Origin: Pseudomonadales bacterium | Lineage (GTDB): Bacteria; Pseudomonadota; Gammaproteobacteria; Pseudomonadales; Azotimanducaceae | Direction of reading: 5' to 3' | DNA length: 39,213 bases | NCBI GenBank assembly: GCA_022827245.1 | Contig: JAJDTI010000100.1 | Span: forward strand, 1 to 39,213 | In this document: one piece after another, positions 25,906 to 32,290 of the stretch | Layout of the letters: each line of letters opens with the position of its first letter | How positions within the stretch are numbered: position 1 is the stretch's first letter | Program-made: the position numbers and the translations under genes | The notes under the pieces: model-generated | Database searches by the model: none | The model's input: only the letters and a program-made list of their open reading frames with translations | What the model was told of the DNA's origin: nothing

Positions 25906-26622
25906 ATGGACGTACAGGGCAGGCGCGCGATCGTGTTGGGCGGGACCTCCGGCATCGGGCTCGCGGCGTCGCGGCAGCTCGTTGCGGCCGGGGCCAGCGT
26001 CACGGCGTGCAGCCGTTCGGACACCAACGCGGATGCCGCCGCCGCAGCGCTCGGGGATGCGGCATCGCTCCGACGCGTCGACGTCCTGGACCGCGATGGC
26101 CTCTCCGCCCTGTTCGAGGAACTCGCCCCCTTCGACATCCTGGTCAATGCCGCGACCGGCGGGGAGCGGGCCAGCGGTCCGTTCCTGCAGATGGACCTGG
26201 ACGGCTTCCAGGGCTCCTTCCGCAAGCTCTGGGGCTACACGAATTCCGTCCGCCTCGGCGCCGAACACCTGACCGAGGACGGCGCCATCGTGCTCGTCAG
26301 CGGATACCCGGCACGCAAGTGCAACCCCGGCGCCATCGCCATCTCCACTGTCGGCAACGCGGTCGAGGGTTTCGTGCGCGGCGTCGCCCCGGAGCTCGCG
26401 CCGCGGCGGATCAACGTCGTGTCTCCCGGAGTCATCGATACGCCGATGTTCCCCATGCAGGGAGAGGCGCGCTCCGGTTTCCTGACCAACGCGACGCGCA
26501 ACCAGCCCATACCGCGGGCGGGGACCGCGGACGAGGTCGCGACCGCCATCCTCTTCGTGATCGGGAACGACTTCATGACCGGAGCGACCGTCGACGTTGA
26601 CGGTGGGGCGCTGCTGCCGTAG
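25906..26622 (+). CDS. SDR-family protein lacking the YxxxK motif
   Basis: A 238-residue Rossmann-fold protein of the short-chain dehydrogenase/reductase superfamily. The nucleotide-binding TGxxxGxG motif appears as GGTSGIGLAAS near the N-terminus, with DVLDRDGL and VNAATGG following. At the active site, Ser is kept (VLVSGYPAR). The canonical Tyr and Lys of YxxxK are replaced: the aligned stretch reads AISTVGNAVEGF. The C-terminal SPGVIDTPMF and GATVDVDGGALLP are typical. A group of SDRs with this altered site exists, and their reactions are mostly unknown. ATG 25906 has AAGGGAGAG upstream. The TAG stop is part of a REP-like element. Confidence 0.85.
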   Translation: MDVQGRRAIVLGGTSGIGLAASRQLVAAGASVTACSRSDTNADAAAAALGDAASLRRVDVLDRDGLSALFEELAPFDILVNAATGGERASGPFLQMDLDGFQGSFRKLWGYTNSVRLGAEHLTEDGAIVLVSGYPARKCNPGAIAISTVGNAVEGFVRGVAPELAPRRINVVSPGVIDTPMFPMQGEARSGFLTNATRNQPIPRAGTADEVATAILFVIGNDFMTGATVDVDGGALLP

Positions 26623-26642
26623 GGGCGGGCTTGTCCCCGCCC
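26619..26642 (+). repeat. REP-like hairpin at the SDR stop codon
   Basis: GTAG (26619-26622) contains the TAG stop. GGGCGGG (26623-26629), a 6-nt loop and CCCGCCC (26636-26642) form a perfect 7-bp stem directly after it. This GTAG-plus-GGGCGGG form is a familiar REP layout in high-G+C gammaproteobacteria. It may also end or stabilise the transcript. Confidence 0.65.
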
Positions 26643-26686
26643 GAGCCGCTCGCACAAGACCAGGCGTTTCCGGCTGAGGGTCGGCC

Positions 26687-27160
26687 ATGCGGTTCTCGAT
26701 CACTCCCGTGTGTCTCGCTATTGCTGCAGCCGGTGTCTCGTCCCCGCCGGTCGCGGCGCAAGGGTCCGGCGCGACGTTCGTCGAGGAGGTGGTGGTCACA
26801 GCCCGCAAGCGGGAGGAGGGCCTGCAGGAGGTACCGATGGCGGTCAGCGCGCTGGACGGCACGCTGATCTCGGAGTTCAACATCCAGCAAGGAGACCCTG
26901 GGCGGCCAACTCAACCTCGAGTGGGACATCTCCCAAGACATCACCTTGACCTCGCTTACCGGCCTGCGCACCGTCGAGTCGGCGATCAGCTACGATCCGG
27001 ACAGCGGTCCCTCCGACCGGACGTCGGTGACCTTCGGGCCCATCACCGAGTCCACGTCGATGCCCACGGTTCCCATCCGCGTGGCGCCAGCGCCCATCAC
27101 GCTGTCGGGCGTTACCCACGACACCGGCATCGACCAGGAGTTCTTCAGCAAGGAATCTAG
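26687..27160 (+). pseudogene. TonB-dependent receptor remnant
   Basis: A broken outer-membrane receptor gene. From ATG 26687 the frame encodes a signal peptide (AIAAAGVSSPPVAAQ) and the start of the plug with its TonB-box region (EEVVVTARKREEGLQEVP, VSALDG). At about 26890 the reading frame shifts by +1. The new frame reads ETLGGQLNLEWDISQDITL then TSLTGLRTVESAISYD, which is typical of a barrel strand from the middle of such receptors. Most of the plug (over 150 residues) is therefore missing. Similarity stops near DQEFFSKESR at 27155-27160, where the sequence runs into the 3' end of the convergent gene. At least two deletions are implied, so it is not a sequencing slip. Confidence 0.8.
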
Positions 27161-27714
27161 GCCGGCTGGAGAACCGCCTCATCCGAGCGCGGCGACTCCG
27201 GTACGGCGCCTGCCCCACCTTGGGTCTCGAGCGCTCGAACGCGCGAGGTCAACTCGTCCAACCGGCCCAGGATGAACGTCTGGCCCGCTTCCAGCCGCGC
27301 GACCCGCTCGCCGAGGCTTGCGAGTTCACGCCGCACGGCGGCGAATTCGCGGTGCATTTCCTCGCGCAATGCCGCGATCTCCGACCGCATCTCCGCGCGC
27401 AGCCCGTCTATCTCGGAGCGCATCTCCGCGCGCAAGCCGCCTATCTCGGAGCGCACCTCCGCGCGCAACGCCACACCAAGGTCGTTCAAGCCCTGGTACA
27501 GGAACCCGATCGCCCCCATGATCGCGACCAGCGCGAAACCCAGGCTCCACTTCAGCATACGCAACTGGCCGAGCACATCGCTCAGCAGTTCACGCTCACG
27601 CGCGCCGACCGATTCAGCCACCGCCGCCACGACTTCCTCCCGCAGCTCCGCGGCGAGCCGCTCGAAGTCGCCTTGGGTCACGGGTGCCAGGTGGTCGTCC
27701 ATCGCTACCGCCAT
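27157..27714 (-). CDS. Membrane-anchored hendecad coiled-coil protein
   Basis: A 185-residue protein I cannot place in a named family. It has an N-terminal amphipathic helix (DFERLAAELREEVVAAVAE), one membrane segment around residues 56-72 (WSLGFALVAIMGAIGFLY) and a long coiled coil. The coil is built of 11-residue repeats: LRAEVRSEIGG, LRAEMRSEIDG, LRAEMRSEIAA, LREEMHREFAA. The C-terminal LETQGGAGAVPES tail is disordered. Similar small coiled-coil proteins (DUF1640/CCDC90-like) occur in bacteria, but I do not claim identity. AGGA lies 8 nt before ATG 27714. The stop overlaps the edge of the receptor pseudogene. Confidence 0.72.
   Translation of the reverse strand: MAVAMDDHLAPVTQGDFERLAAELREEVVAAVAESVGARERELLSDVLGQLRMLKWSLGFALVAIMGAIGFLYQGLNDLGVALRAEVRSEIGGLRAEMRSEIDGLRAEMRSEIAALREEMHREFAAVRRELASLGERVARLEAGQTFILGRLDELTSRVRALETQGGAGAVPESPRSDEAVLQPA
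27375..27472 (-). repeat. 33-bp tandem repeats encoding hendecads
   Basis: About three 33-bp units inside the coiled-coil gene, each coding an LRAExRSEI-type 11-mer. The best two differ by only a few bases, which suggests recent expansion by slippage or recombination. Confidence 0.7.
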
Positions 27715-27759
27715 AGGTTAATCCTCGCCACTTTCGCCGGCAATGAGGTGGATGATTCA

Positions 27760-27795
27760 CCACCGATCCTGCCAGCGGCCTGGCGGTGGGGCTAC
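27760..27795 (-). repeat. Hairpin with GTAG head in the intergenic gap
   Basis: On the minus strand GTAG (27795-27792) precedes a nested stem: CCACC pairs with GGTGG (27789-27785 and 27764-27760) and GCCAG with CTGGC (27784-27780 and 27775-27771). It lies about 75 nt past the stop of the DUF1932 dehydrogenase gene and 45 nt before the coiled-coil gene. It may be a third, diverged REP or a terminator; there is no U-run. Confidence 0.4.
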
Positions 27796-27867
27796 GGCAG
27801 GTCTCTCGGGTCCGTCTCCGAGAAACGCCCCGGGCTCCGTGCGAGTACAGCCCTCCAATGCGCGGGA

Positions 27868-28695
27868 TCAATCGCCCTCACGACCGAGCAGACGCGCGAT
27901 CACGCGCTCGATGTCGACGTCTTCCACGTCCTTCAGGGGGCCCATCCGGCGGTAGACCTCCGCCGCCGCGCAGTGGAATCCGTCGGGCAGCCCGGCCGCG
28001 CCGAACGTCGCCGCGATCTCGTGCATCTCGCCCTCGAAGCGCCATGCCTTGGCGCTGGTGGCGACGGCGGTCCTCGCGCTGCGTTCCGGCAGACCCGGCT
28101 GCGAGATGCCCCACTCCTCGAGCAGCGCCGCCGTCACGTCCTCCCGCTCCGCCAGCGCGCGGATCGCCAGAATCAGGGCGGACGATCCCTTGGTGAACGC
28201 GGCGTAGCACATCTTGAGCGCCGACGCGGAACCCGCTACCGGTCGCGCATCGACCAGCGTTCCGGAGAACCATCCGGCGACATCCCCCGCTCCGGGGCCC
28301 GACAGGTAGAGCCGCGTGACACCGGGGCGCCAGGCGGGGGGCCCCACGATGCCGCCATCGACGAACCCGTCCCCGACGATCGCCCCGACGCGCCGCGCCG
28401 TGTCCGGCGACACCGCGTTGGCGTCGACATAGGTGCCGGAGAAGCCGGCCGCCACGACCGCTTCGGCCACGGTCACCGCAGCATGCGGCGGGCAGACCGA
28501 CAGCACGTGATCCACGGCCCCGACGGCCTCCTCGAGCGTCGCCGCCGCGGCGAGACCGGCGTCGCGCGCGCGCTCCGCCGTCGCTTCGGTGCGTCCCTCG
28601 GTCACCCACCGAACGACGTGCGCGTTCTCCCGGAGCGCTGCCCCCAGGGAAGTCCCCATGGCCCCCGGATGCAGCAGCAATACGCGCTCGCTCAA
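27868..28695 (-). CDS. 6PGDH-like NAD(P)-dependent dehydrogenase with DUF1932
   Basis: A 275-residue beta-hydroxyacid-dehydrogenase-type protein. The Rossmann loop is LHPGAMGTSLG (residues 8-18), followed by VDHVLSVCPP, YVDANAVSP and FVDGGIVGPP. The C-terminal half contains the DUF1932 pattern, with the catalytic Lys likely in ASALKMCYAAFTKG. Substrates of this subfamily are generally not established. The start is TTG 28695 with GAGGG about 7 nt upstream; that Shine-Dalgarno is supplied by the last copy of a 14-bp tandem repeat in the spacer. It follows the M20 amidohydrolase gene by 38 nt and is probably co-transcribed. Confidence 0.83.
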   Translation of the reverse strand: MSERVLLLHPGAMGTSLGAALRENAHVVRWVTEGRTEATAERARDAGLAAAATLEEAVGAVDHVLSVCPPHAAVTVAEAVVAAGFSGTYVDANAVSPDTARRVGAIVGDGFVDGGIVGPPAWRPGVTRLYLSGPGAGDVAGWFSGTLVDARPVAGSASALKMCYAAFTKGSSALILAIRALAEREDVTAALLEEWGISQPGLPERSARTAVATSAKAWRFEGEMHEIAATFGAAGLPDGFHCAAAEVYRRMGPLKDVEDVDIERVIARLLGREGD

Positions 28696-28700
28696 TTCCG

Positions 28701-28742
28701 CGCCCTCACTTGCGCGCCCTCACTTGCGCTCCCTCACTTGCG
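28701..28742 (-). repeat. Three 14-bp tandem repeats carrying stop and SD
   Basis: Three consecutive units (28701-28714, 28715-28728, 28729-28742), two identical and one with a single change. On the minus strand each reads CGCAAGTGAGGGCG or CGCAAGTGAGGGAG, so each contains a TGA and a GAGGG. The first copy read supplies the stop of the amidohydrolase gene (Lys-TGA) and the last supplies the Shine-Dalgarno of the TTG-initiated dehydrogenase. Confidence 0.8.
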
Positions 28743-30182
28743 ATAGTCCAGCGGCGGCGCGCGGTCCCCCAGGAGCGCCTCGTAGACAAAGTCCGCTCCG
28801 CGGCGCCGTTCCAGTTCCGCCCGCGCCTCGCGCAACCGGTCCCGGTCGCGCAGGAGGTCGGCGGCCGTCACGGCCAACACCTTCGCCGCGAGCATCATGC
28901 CCTTGTGGCCGATGCTCATGCCGCCAGCGGCGACGGCCTGCCAACTGTGGGCTGGCGTTCCCGGGACCCACGTCGCCGTGCGGAATCCCGCGGTCGGCAC
29001 GTTCCAGCTCACGTCCCCCACGTCCGTGGACCCCATCCCCTGACGGAACTGGAACGGACGGACTTGTCGCTGCGACCCGAGGGGCAGGCGCGGCGCGAGG
29101 AGCGTCGCCCGGATCGCCTCGGCGAACGCCCGTTCCTCCGGGGCGTACTCGATACCGCCGATGGCCCGCAGGTGCGCGTCGAAGACCTCCGCCAGGGTGT
29201 CGTTCCGCAGCACCGGATAGTTGCCGTGCATCACCTCGTACGACATCTCGGTGCCGGTACCGCGCGCGGCGCCCTCCGCGGCGGCCACCACCCGTTCGAA
29301 CAGCGCGAGGGCCTGCTCCGGACGAGGATGCCGCACGTAGTAGTAGACCTCCGCGAACTCCGGGACGATGTTCGGCGCGTCCCCGCCATCGGTGATCACG
29401 TAATGGATGCGCGCGTCCGACGGCACGTGCTCGCGCATCAGGTTGACCATGTAGTTCATGGCCTCGACGCCGTCGAGGGCCGAGCGTCCCTTGTCGGGCG
29501 CCGAGGCGGCATGGGCCGCCGCGCCCCGGAACTGGAAGCGCCCCGACTTGTTGGCCGTGCTGCTCCCCGGCGAGGCGTCGTTGCGGTCGGACGGGTGCCA
29601 ATGGAGGACGGCATCCACGTCGTCGAACAGGCCCGCCCGGGTCAGGTAGACCTTGCCTGACCCGCCCTCCTCCGCCGGGGTCCCGTACACGCGCACGGTA
29701 CCGGCGTGCCCCGTCGCCTCGAGCCATCGGGCAACCGCGGCCCCCGCGGCAACGGACGCGGCGCCGAAAAGATGGTGGCCGCAGGCATGGCCCGGGGCTC
29801 CTTCCACCACCGGTGCGCGCTCGGGCCGCGCGGCTTGGGACAGACCCGGCAAGGCGTCGAACTCGGCGAGAATCCCGAGCGTCGGGGAACCCGCTCCCCA
29901 GGTAGCCACGAACGCGGTCGGCATCCCCGCGACGCCCCGCTCCACCGCGAAGCCGCCCTCTTCGAGGTACGCGGACAGGCGGTGGGAGCTCTTCTCCTCC
30001 AGGTAACCGAGTTCCGCGAAGCGCCACAGGTCGCTCGCCATGGCCACGGTCTCCGCCTCGTGTTGGGCGACCTCTTCCAGCAACGCGTTCGACGGGCCGT
30101 CGGCGAACGCCGCGGAGACAGCCCCAACCGCGGCGATCCACGTCGCGCAAAGGCTGCGCCCGATGCATGATCGTCTCGACAC
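28734..30182 (-). CDS. Exported M20-family amidohydrolase (AbgB-like)
   Basis: A 482-residue zinc amidohydrolase of peptidase family M20D, resembling AbgB (p-aminobenzoyl-glutamate hydrolase). Metal-site motifs are GHACGHHLFGAAS (His residues around 130), TPAEEGGSGK and the late PAHSWQAVAAGGMSIGHKG. The dimerisation lid domain lies between. An N-terminal signal peptide (SLCATWIAAVGAVSAAFA) sends it to the periplasm, unlike cytosolic AbgB. GTG 30182 is chosen because AGGAGG lies 6 nt upstream; GTG 30197 or 30188 is possible. It would cleave amide bonds of aromatic or acyl-amino-acid conjugates. It diverges from the GntR gene across a gap that contains the GntR operators. Confidence 0.86.
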   Translation of the reverse strand: MSRRSCIGRSLCATWIAAVGAVSAAFADGPSNALLEEVAQHEAETVAMASDLWRFAELGYLEEKSSHRLSAYLEEGGFAVERGVAGMPTAFVATWGAGSPTLGILAEFDALPGLSQAARPERAPVVEGAPGHACGHHLFGAASVAAGAAVARWLEATGHAGTVRVYGTPAEEGGSGKVYLTRAGLFDDVDAVLHWHPSDRNDASPGSSTANKSGRFQFRGAAAHAASAPDKGRSALDGVEAMNYMVNLMREHVPSDARIHYVITDGGDAPNIVPEFAEVYYYVRHPRPEQALALFERVVAAAEGAARGTGTEMSYEVMHGNYPVLRNDTLAEVFDAHLRAIGGIEYAPEERAFAEAIRATLLAPRLPLGSQRQVRPFQFRQGMGSTDVGDVSWNVPTAGFRTATWVPGTPAHSWQAVAAGGMSIGHKGMMLAAKVLAVTAADLLRDRDRLREARAELERRRGADFVYEALLGDRAPPLDYRK

Positions 30183-30254
30183 CGTCACCCTCCTCACGCG
30201 GAAGCCCGAAGCCTGCGCACCGACCGGCCAAAACGCAAGGCTCGAGCGACCCGC

Positions 30255-30282
30255 TTTACATGTTCCGGTACGGCCCTATAAT
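30255..30282 (+). promoter_or_regulatory. Strong sigma70 promoter for the GntR-RND operon
   Basis: TTTACA (30255-30260) and a perfect TATAAT (30277-30282) are separated by 16 nt, 38 nt before the GntR start codon. The predicted transcript start (~30289) falls inside the first operator palindrome. Confidence 0.72.
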
Positions 30283-30309
30283 TGGTCAGACCAATTTGGT
30301 CCGACCAAA
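30281..30309. promoter_or_regulatory. Twin GntR/FadR-type operators
   Basis: Two perfect 15-bp palindromes, ATTGGTCAGACCAAT (30281-30295) and TTTGGTCCGACCAAA (30295-30309). They share one base and their centres are 14 bp apart. The TGGTC-N-GACCA core is the classic FadR-subfamily site. They start within the -10 box and cover the start of transcription, so binding should block it. Control of the divergent amidohydrolase gene is also possible. Confidence 0.8.
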
Positions 30310-30319
30310 CGCCACCGGC

Positions 30320-31060
30320 ATGCCCGCACAGCACGAAGTCATCGCCAACAGCCTGACGCGCGACATCCTCTCCGGCCGCTATCGCCCGGGCGAGCGGCTT
30401 CCCTCCGAGCGCGACCTCGCCACGCGGTTCGACGTCAACCGGGGTGCGGTCCGGGAGGCCGTCAAGAGCCTGCAGCAGCTTGGCATCGTCGACGTCCAGC
30501 CGGGGGGCGCGCGTGTCGCATCGGTGGAGGAAGCCAGTTTCGAGGTGATCGGCAAGCTCCTCGAGGTCCACGATGTCCCCGATCCGGACCTGGTGACGCA
30601 GGTGCTGCAGGTCATCGGGGCCCTGTTCAAGCTCGCCGCCGAGACGGCGATCGAGCAGGCGTCCGACGACGAACTCCAGAACATCGCCTCGCATACACGC
30701 CGCATTCGCGACTCCGTGCGGAGCGCCGCCGCCGAATCCCACGAGGAGGACATGGTCGCGCGCTTCGAGTTGATAAGGGCGGTCATGGAAGTCTCCGGCA
30801 ACCTGGCGACGCGCATCGTCTCCCGCGGGCTGCTTGCCCAGATGGCCAAGCGCGTCGGCAACCTCGTGGAGTACTACGAGGTGGTCGAGCCCGACCGGTA
30901 CACCGCCGGCATGGCCGAGTTCGAACAAGCACTGCTGGCACGTAACCGCGCCCGGCTGCGGGACAGCCTCGACGCGATCACGGATCTCAGCCGCGAAACC
31001 ATCCTGCAGGCAATCGCCCGCGCGGGACAACCGGTCCGCCGGGAGGCCTTCGCCCGATGA
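30320..31060 (+). CDS. GntR/FadR-family transcription regulator
   Basis: A 246-residue repressor-type regulator. The N-terminal winged helix-turn-helix is intact (YRPGERLPSERDLATRF, then DVNRGAVREAVKSLQQLGIV, residues 22-60). The C-terminal ~170 residues form an all-helical effector domain of the FadR/FCD class, but without an easily seen His metal triad; it is more FadR-like than FCD-like. ATG 30320 has no convincing Shine-Dalgarno. Two palindromic sites overlapping its own promoter strongly suggest autorepression released by an acyl or organic-acid-like ligand. The TGA overlaps the ATG of the RND adaptor gene (ATGA), tying it to efflux. Confidence 0.9.
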   Translation: MPAQHEVIANSLTRDILSGRYRPGERLPSERDLATRFDVNRGAVREAVKSLQQLGIVDVQPGGARVASVEEASFEVIGKLLEVHDVPDPDLVTQVLQVIGALFKLAAETAIEQASDDELQNIASHTRRIRDSVRSAAAESHEEDMVARFELIRAVMEVSGNLATRIVSRGLLAQMAKRVGNLVEYYEVVEPDRYTAGMAEFEQALLARNRARLRDSLDAITDLSRETILQAIARAGQPVRREAFAR

Positions 31061-32250
31061 ACAAGACCGTCCTGATCCCGTCCGTCGTCGTGGTGGTGTC
31101 GATCTTCGCCGCCCTCACGCTCATGGCGACGGCGCCCCGGCTCGAACCCAATGCGCCCGAGCCGATCCCGCTCACGGTCCGCGTCACGACCGTGGAACCC
31201 GCCCCGATCCGACTGGCGGTGACTTCCCAGGGCACCGTCGGGCCCAGCACCGAGAGCCAGCTCATTCCCGAAGTCTCGGGACGCGTCGTGTGGATGTCAC
31301 CGTCCCTCGTCGCCGGTGGTTACTTCGAGGCCGGCGATCCGCTGCTGCGGCTCGACGACGAGGATCTGGCCGCGGCCGTCGCCCGGGCCCGGGCGAACCT
31401 CACGCGCTCGGAAGCCGAACACCAGCATGCCCGCTTCGAGTACGGGCGCATCCGCAGCCTCGGCGAGCGGCAGTTGGCCAGCCGCTCGCAGATCGAGAAC
31501 AGCCTGCGCGCCTACCGCATCGCCACGGCGGCCCTGCAGGACGCGCGCGTGGCGCACGGGCAGGCCGCCCGGGATCTCGCCCGCGGCGAGGTCCGCGCCC
31601 CGTTCACCGGGCTCGTGCGATCGGAGCAGGTGGACCTCGGGCAGTTCGTCGCGCGCGGCTCGCCGATCGCGACGATCTACGCCACCGACGTCGTGGAAGT
31701 GCGGCTCCCCATCGCCGATCGGGAACTCGCTTTCCTGAACCTGCCGTTCGGGCACCGCGGCGCGCTGCCGGAACCCCTGCAGGCGCGCGTGACGCTGTCC
31801 GCCGACTACGGCGGACGACCGATCGCCTGGAACGGCCACCTGGTGCGCACCGAGGCGGAGATCGACATGAAGAGCCGCATGGTGCACGTCGTCGCCCGGG
31901 TCACCAACGCCGGCGCGTCTCTGCCGCTACCGGTCGGCCTGTTCGTCAACGCCGATATCGAGGGGGTCGAGGCGACGGACATCGTCGACCTGCCGCGCAA
32001 CGCGCTGCGCCGCGGCAACCGCGTGGTGATCGTCGACGAGGAAGACCGGCTCCAGTACCGGCAGATCGTCCCGTTGCGGCTGTACCGCGACCGCGTCCTG
32101 GTCGAGGACGGCCTGCGCGCCGGCGAGCGGGTGTGCGTCTCGCCCCTGCAGACCGTCATCGAAGGCATGCGGGTGCGGCCCATCGACGATGCGGCAGAGG
32201 CCGCCGCTCCCGAAGCGGGGGCGCCAGGCGGCACGCCGACGGCCGCGTAG
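31057..32250 (+). CDS. RND efflux periplasmic adaptor (MFP)
   Basis: A 397-residue membrane-fusion protein of the AcrA/HlyD family. It has an N-terminal membrane anchor (VLIPSVVVVVSIFAALTLMA) and the first lipoyl half (TSQGTVGPSTESQLIPEVSGRV, split over residues ~57-78). A helical hairpin at ~105-170 (ARARANLTRSEAEHQHARFE onwards) follows. The second lipoyl half is RGEVRAPFTGLVRSEQVDLG, then come beta-barrel and membrane-proximal domains (IVDLPRNALRRGNRV). It links the inner-membrane pump encoded downstream to an outer-membrane channel; no TolC-type gene is in the window. It overlaps the GntR gene by 4 nt, and the pump gene follows after 40 nt. Confidence 0.9.
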   Translation: MNKTVLIPSVVVVVSIFAALTLMATAPRLEPNAPEPIPLTVRVTTVEPAPIRLAVTSQGTVGPSTESQLIPEVSGRVVWMSPSLVAGGYFEAGDPLLRLDDEDLAAAVARARANLTRSEAEHQHARFEYGRIRSLGERQLASRSQIENSLRAYRIATAALQDARVAHGQAARDLARGEVRAPFTGLVRSEQVDLGQFVARGSPIATIYATDVVEVRLPIADRELAFLNLPFGHRGALPEPLQARVTLSADYGGRPIAWNGHLVRTEAEIDMKSRMVHVVARVTNAGASLPLPVGLFVNADIEGVEATDIVDLPRNALRRGNRVVIVDEEDRLQYRQIVPLRLYRDRVLVEDGLRAGERVCVSPLQTVIEGMRVRPIDDAAEAAAPEAGAPGGTPTAA

Positions 32251-32290
32251 CCGGTTCCCGCCCGCACGTACCCGAACACCCGAGGGCACC

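Noticed and set aside
26687..27160. A simple sequencing frameshift in an intact TonB-dependent receptor
   Set aside because: The two pieces come from non-adjacent parts of the receptor and the barrel end is missing, so deletions are needed.
27375..27472. CRISPR-like array
   Set aside because: The 33-bp units are contiguous with no spacers and are in frame with a coiled-coil coding sequence.
30281..30309. Insertion-sequence terminal repeats
   Set aside because: The palindromes are adjacent, overlap a promoter and fit the FadR-family operator pattern next to a GntR gene.
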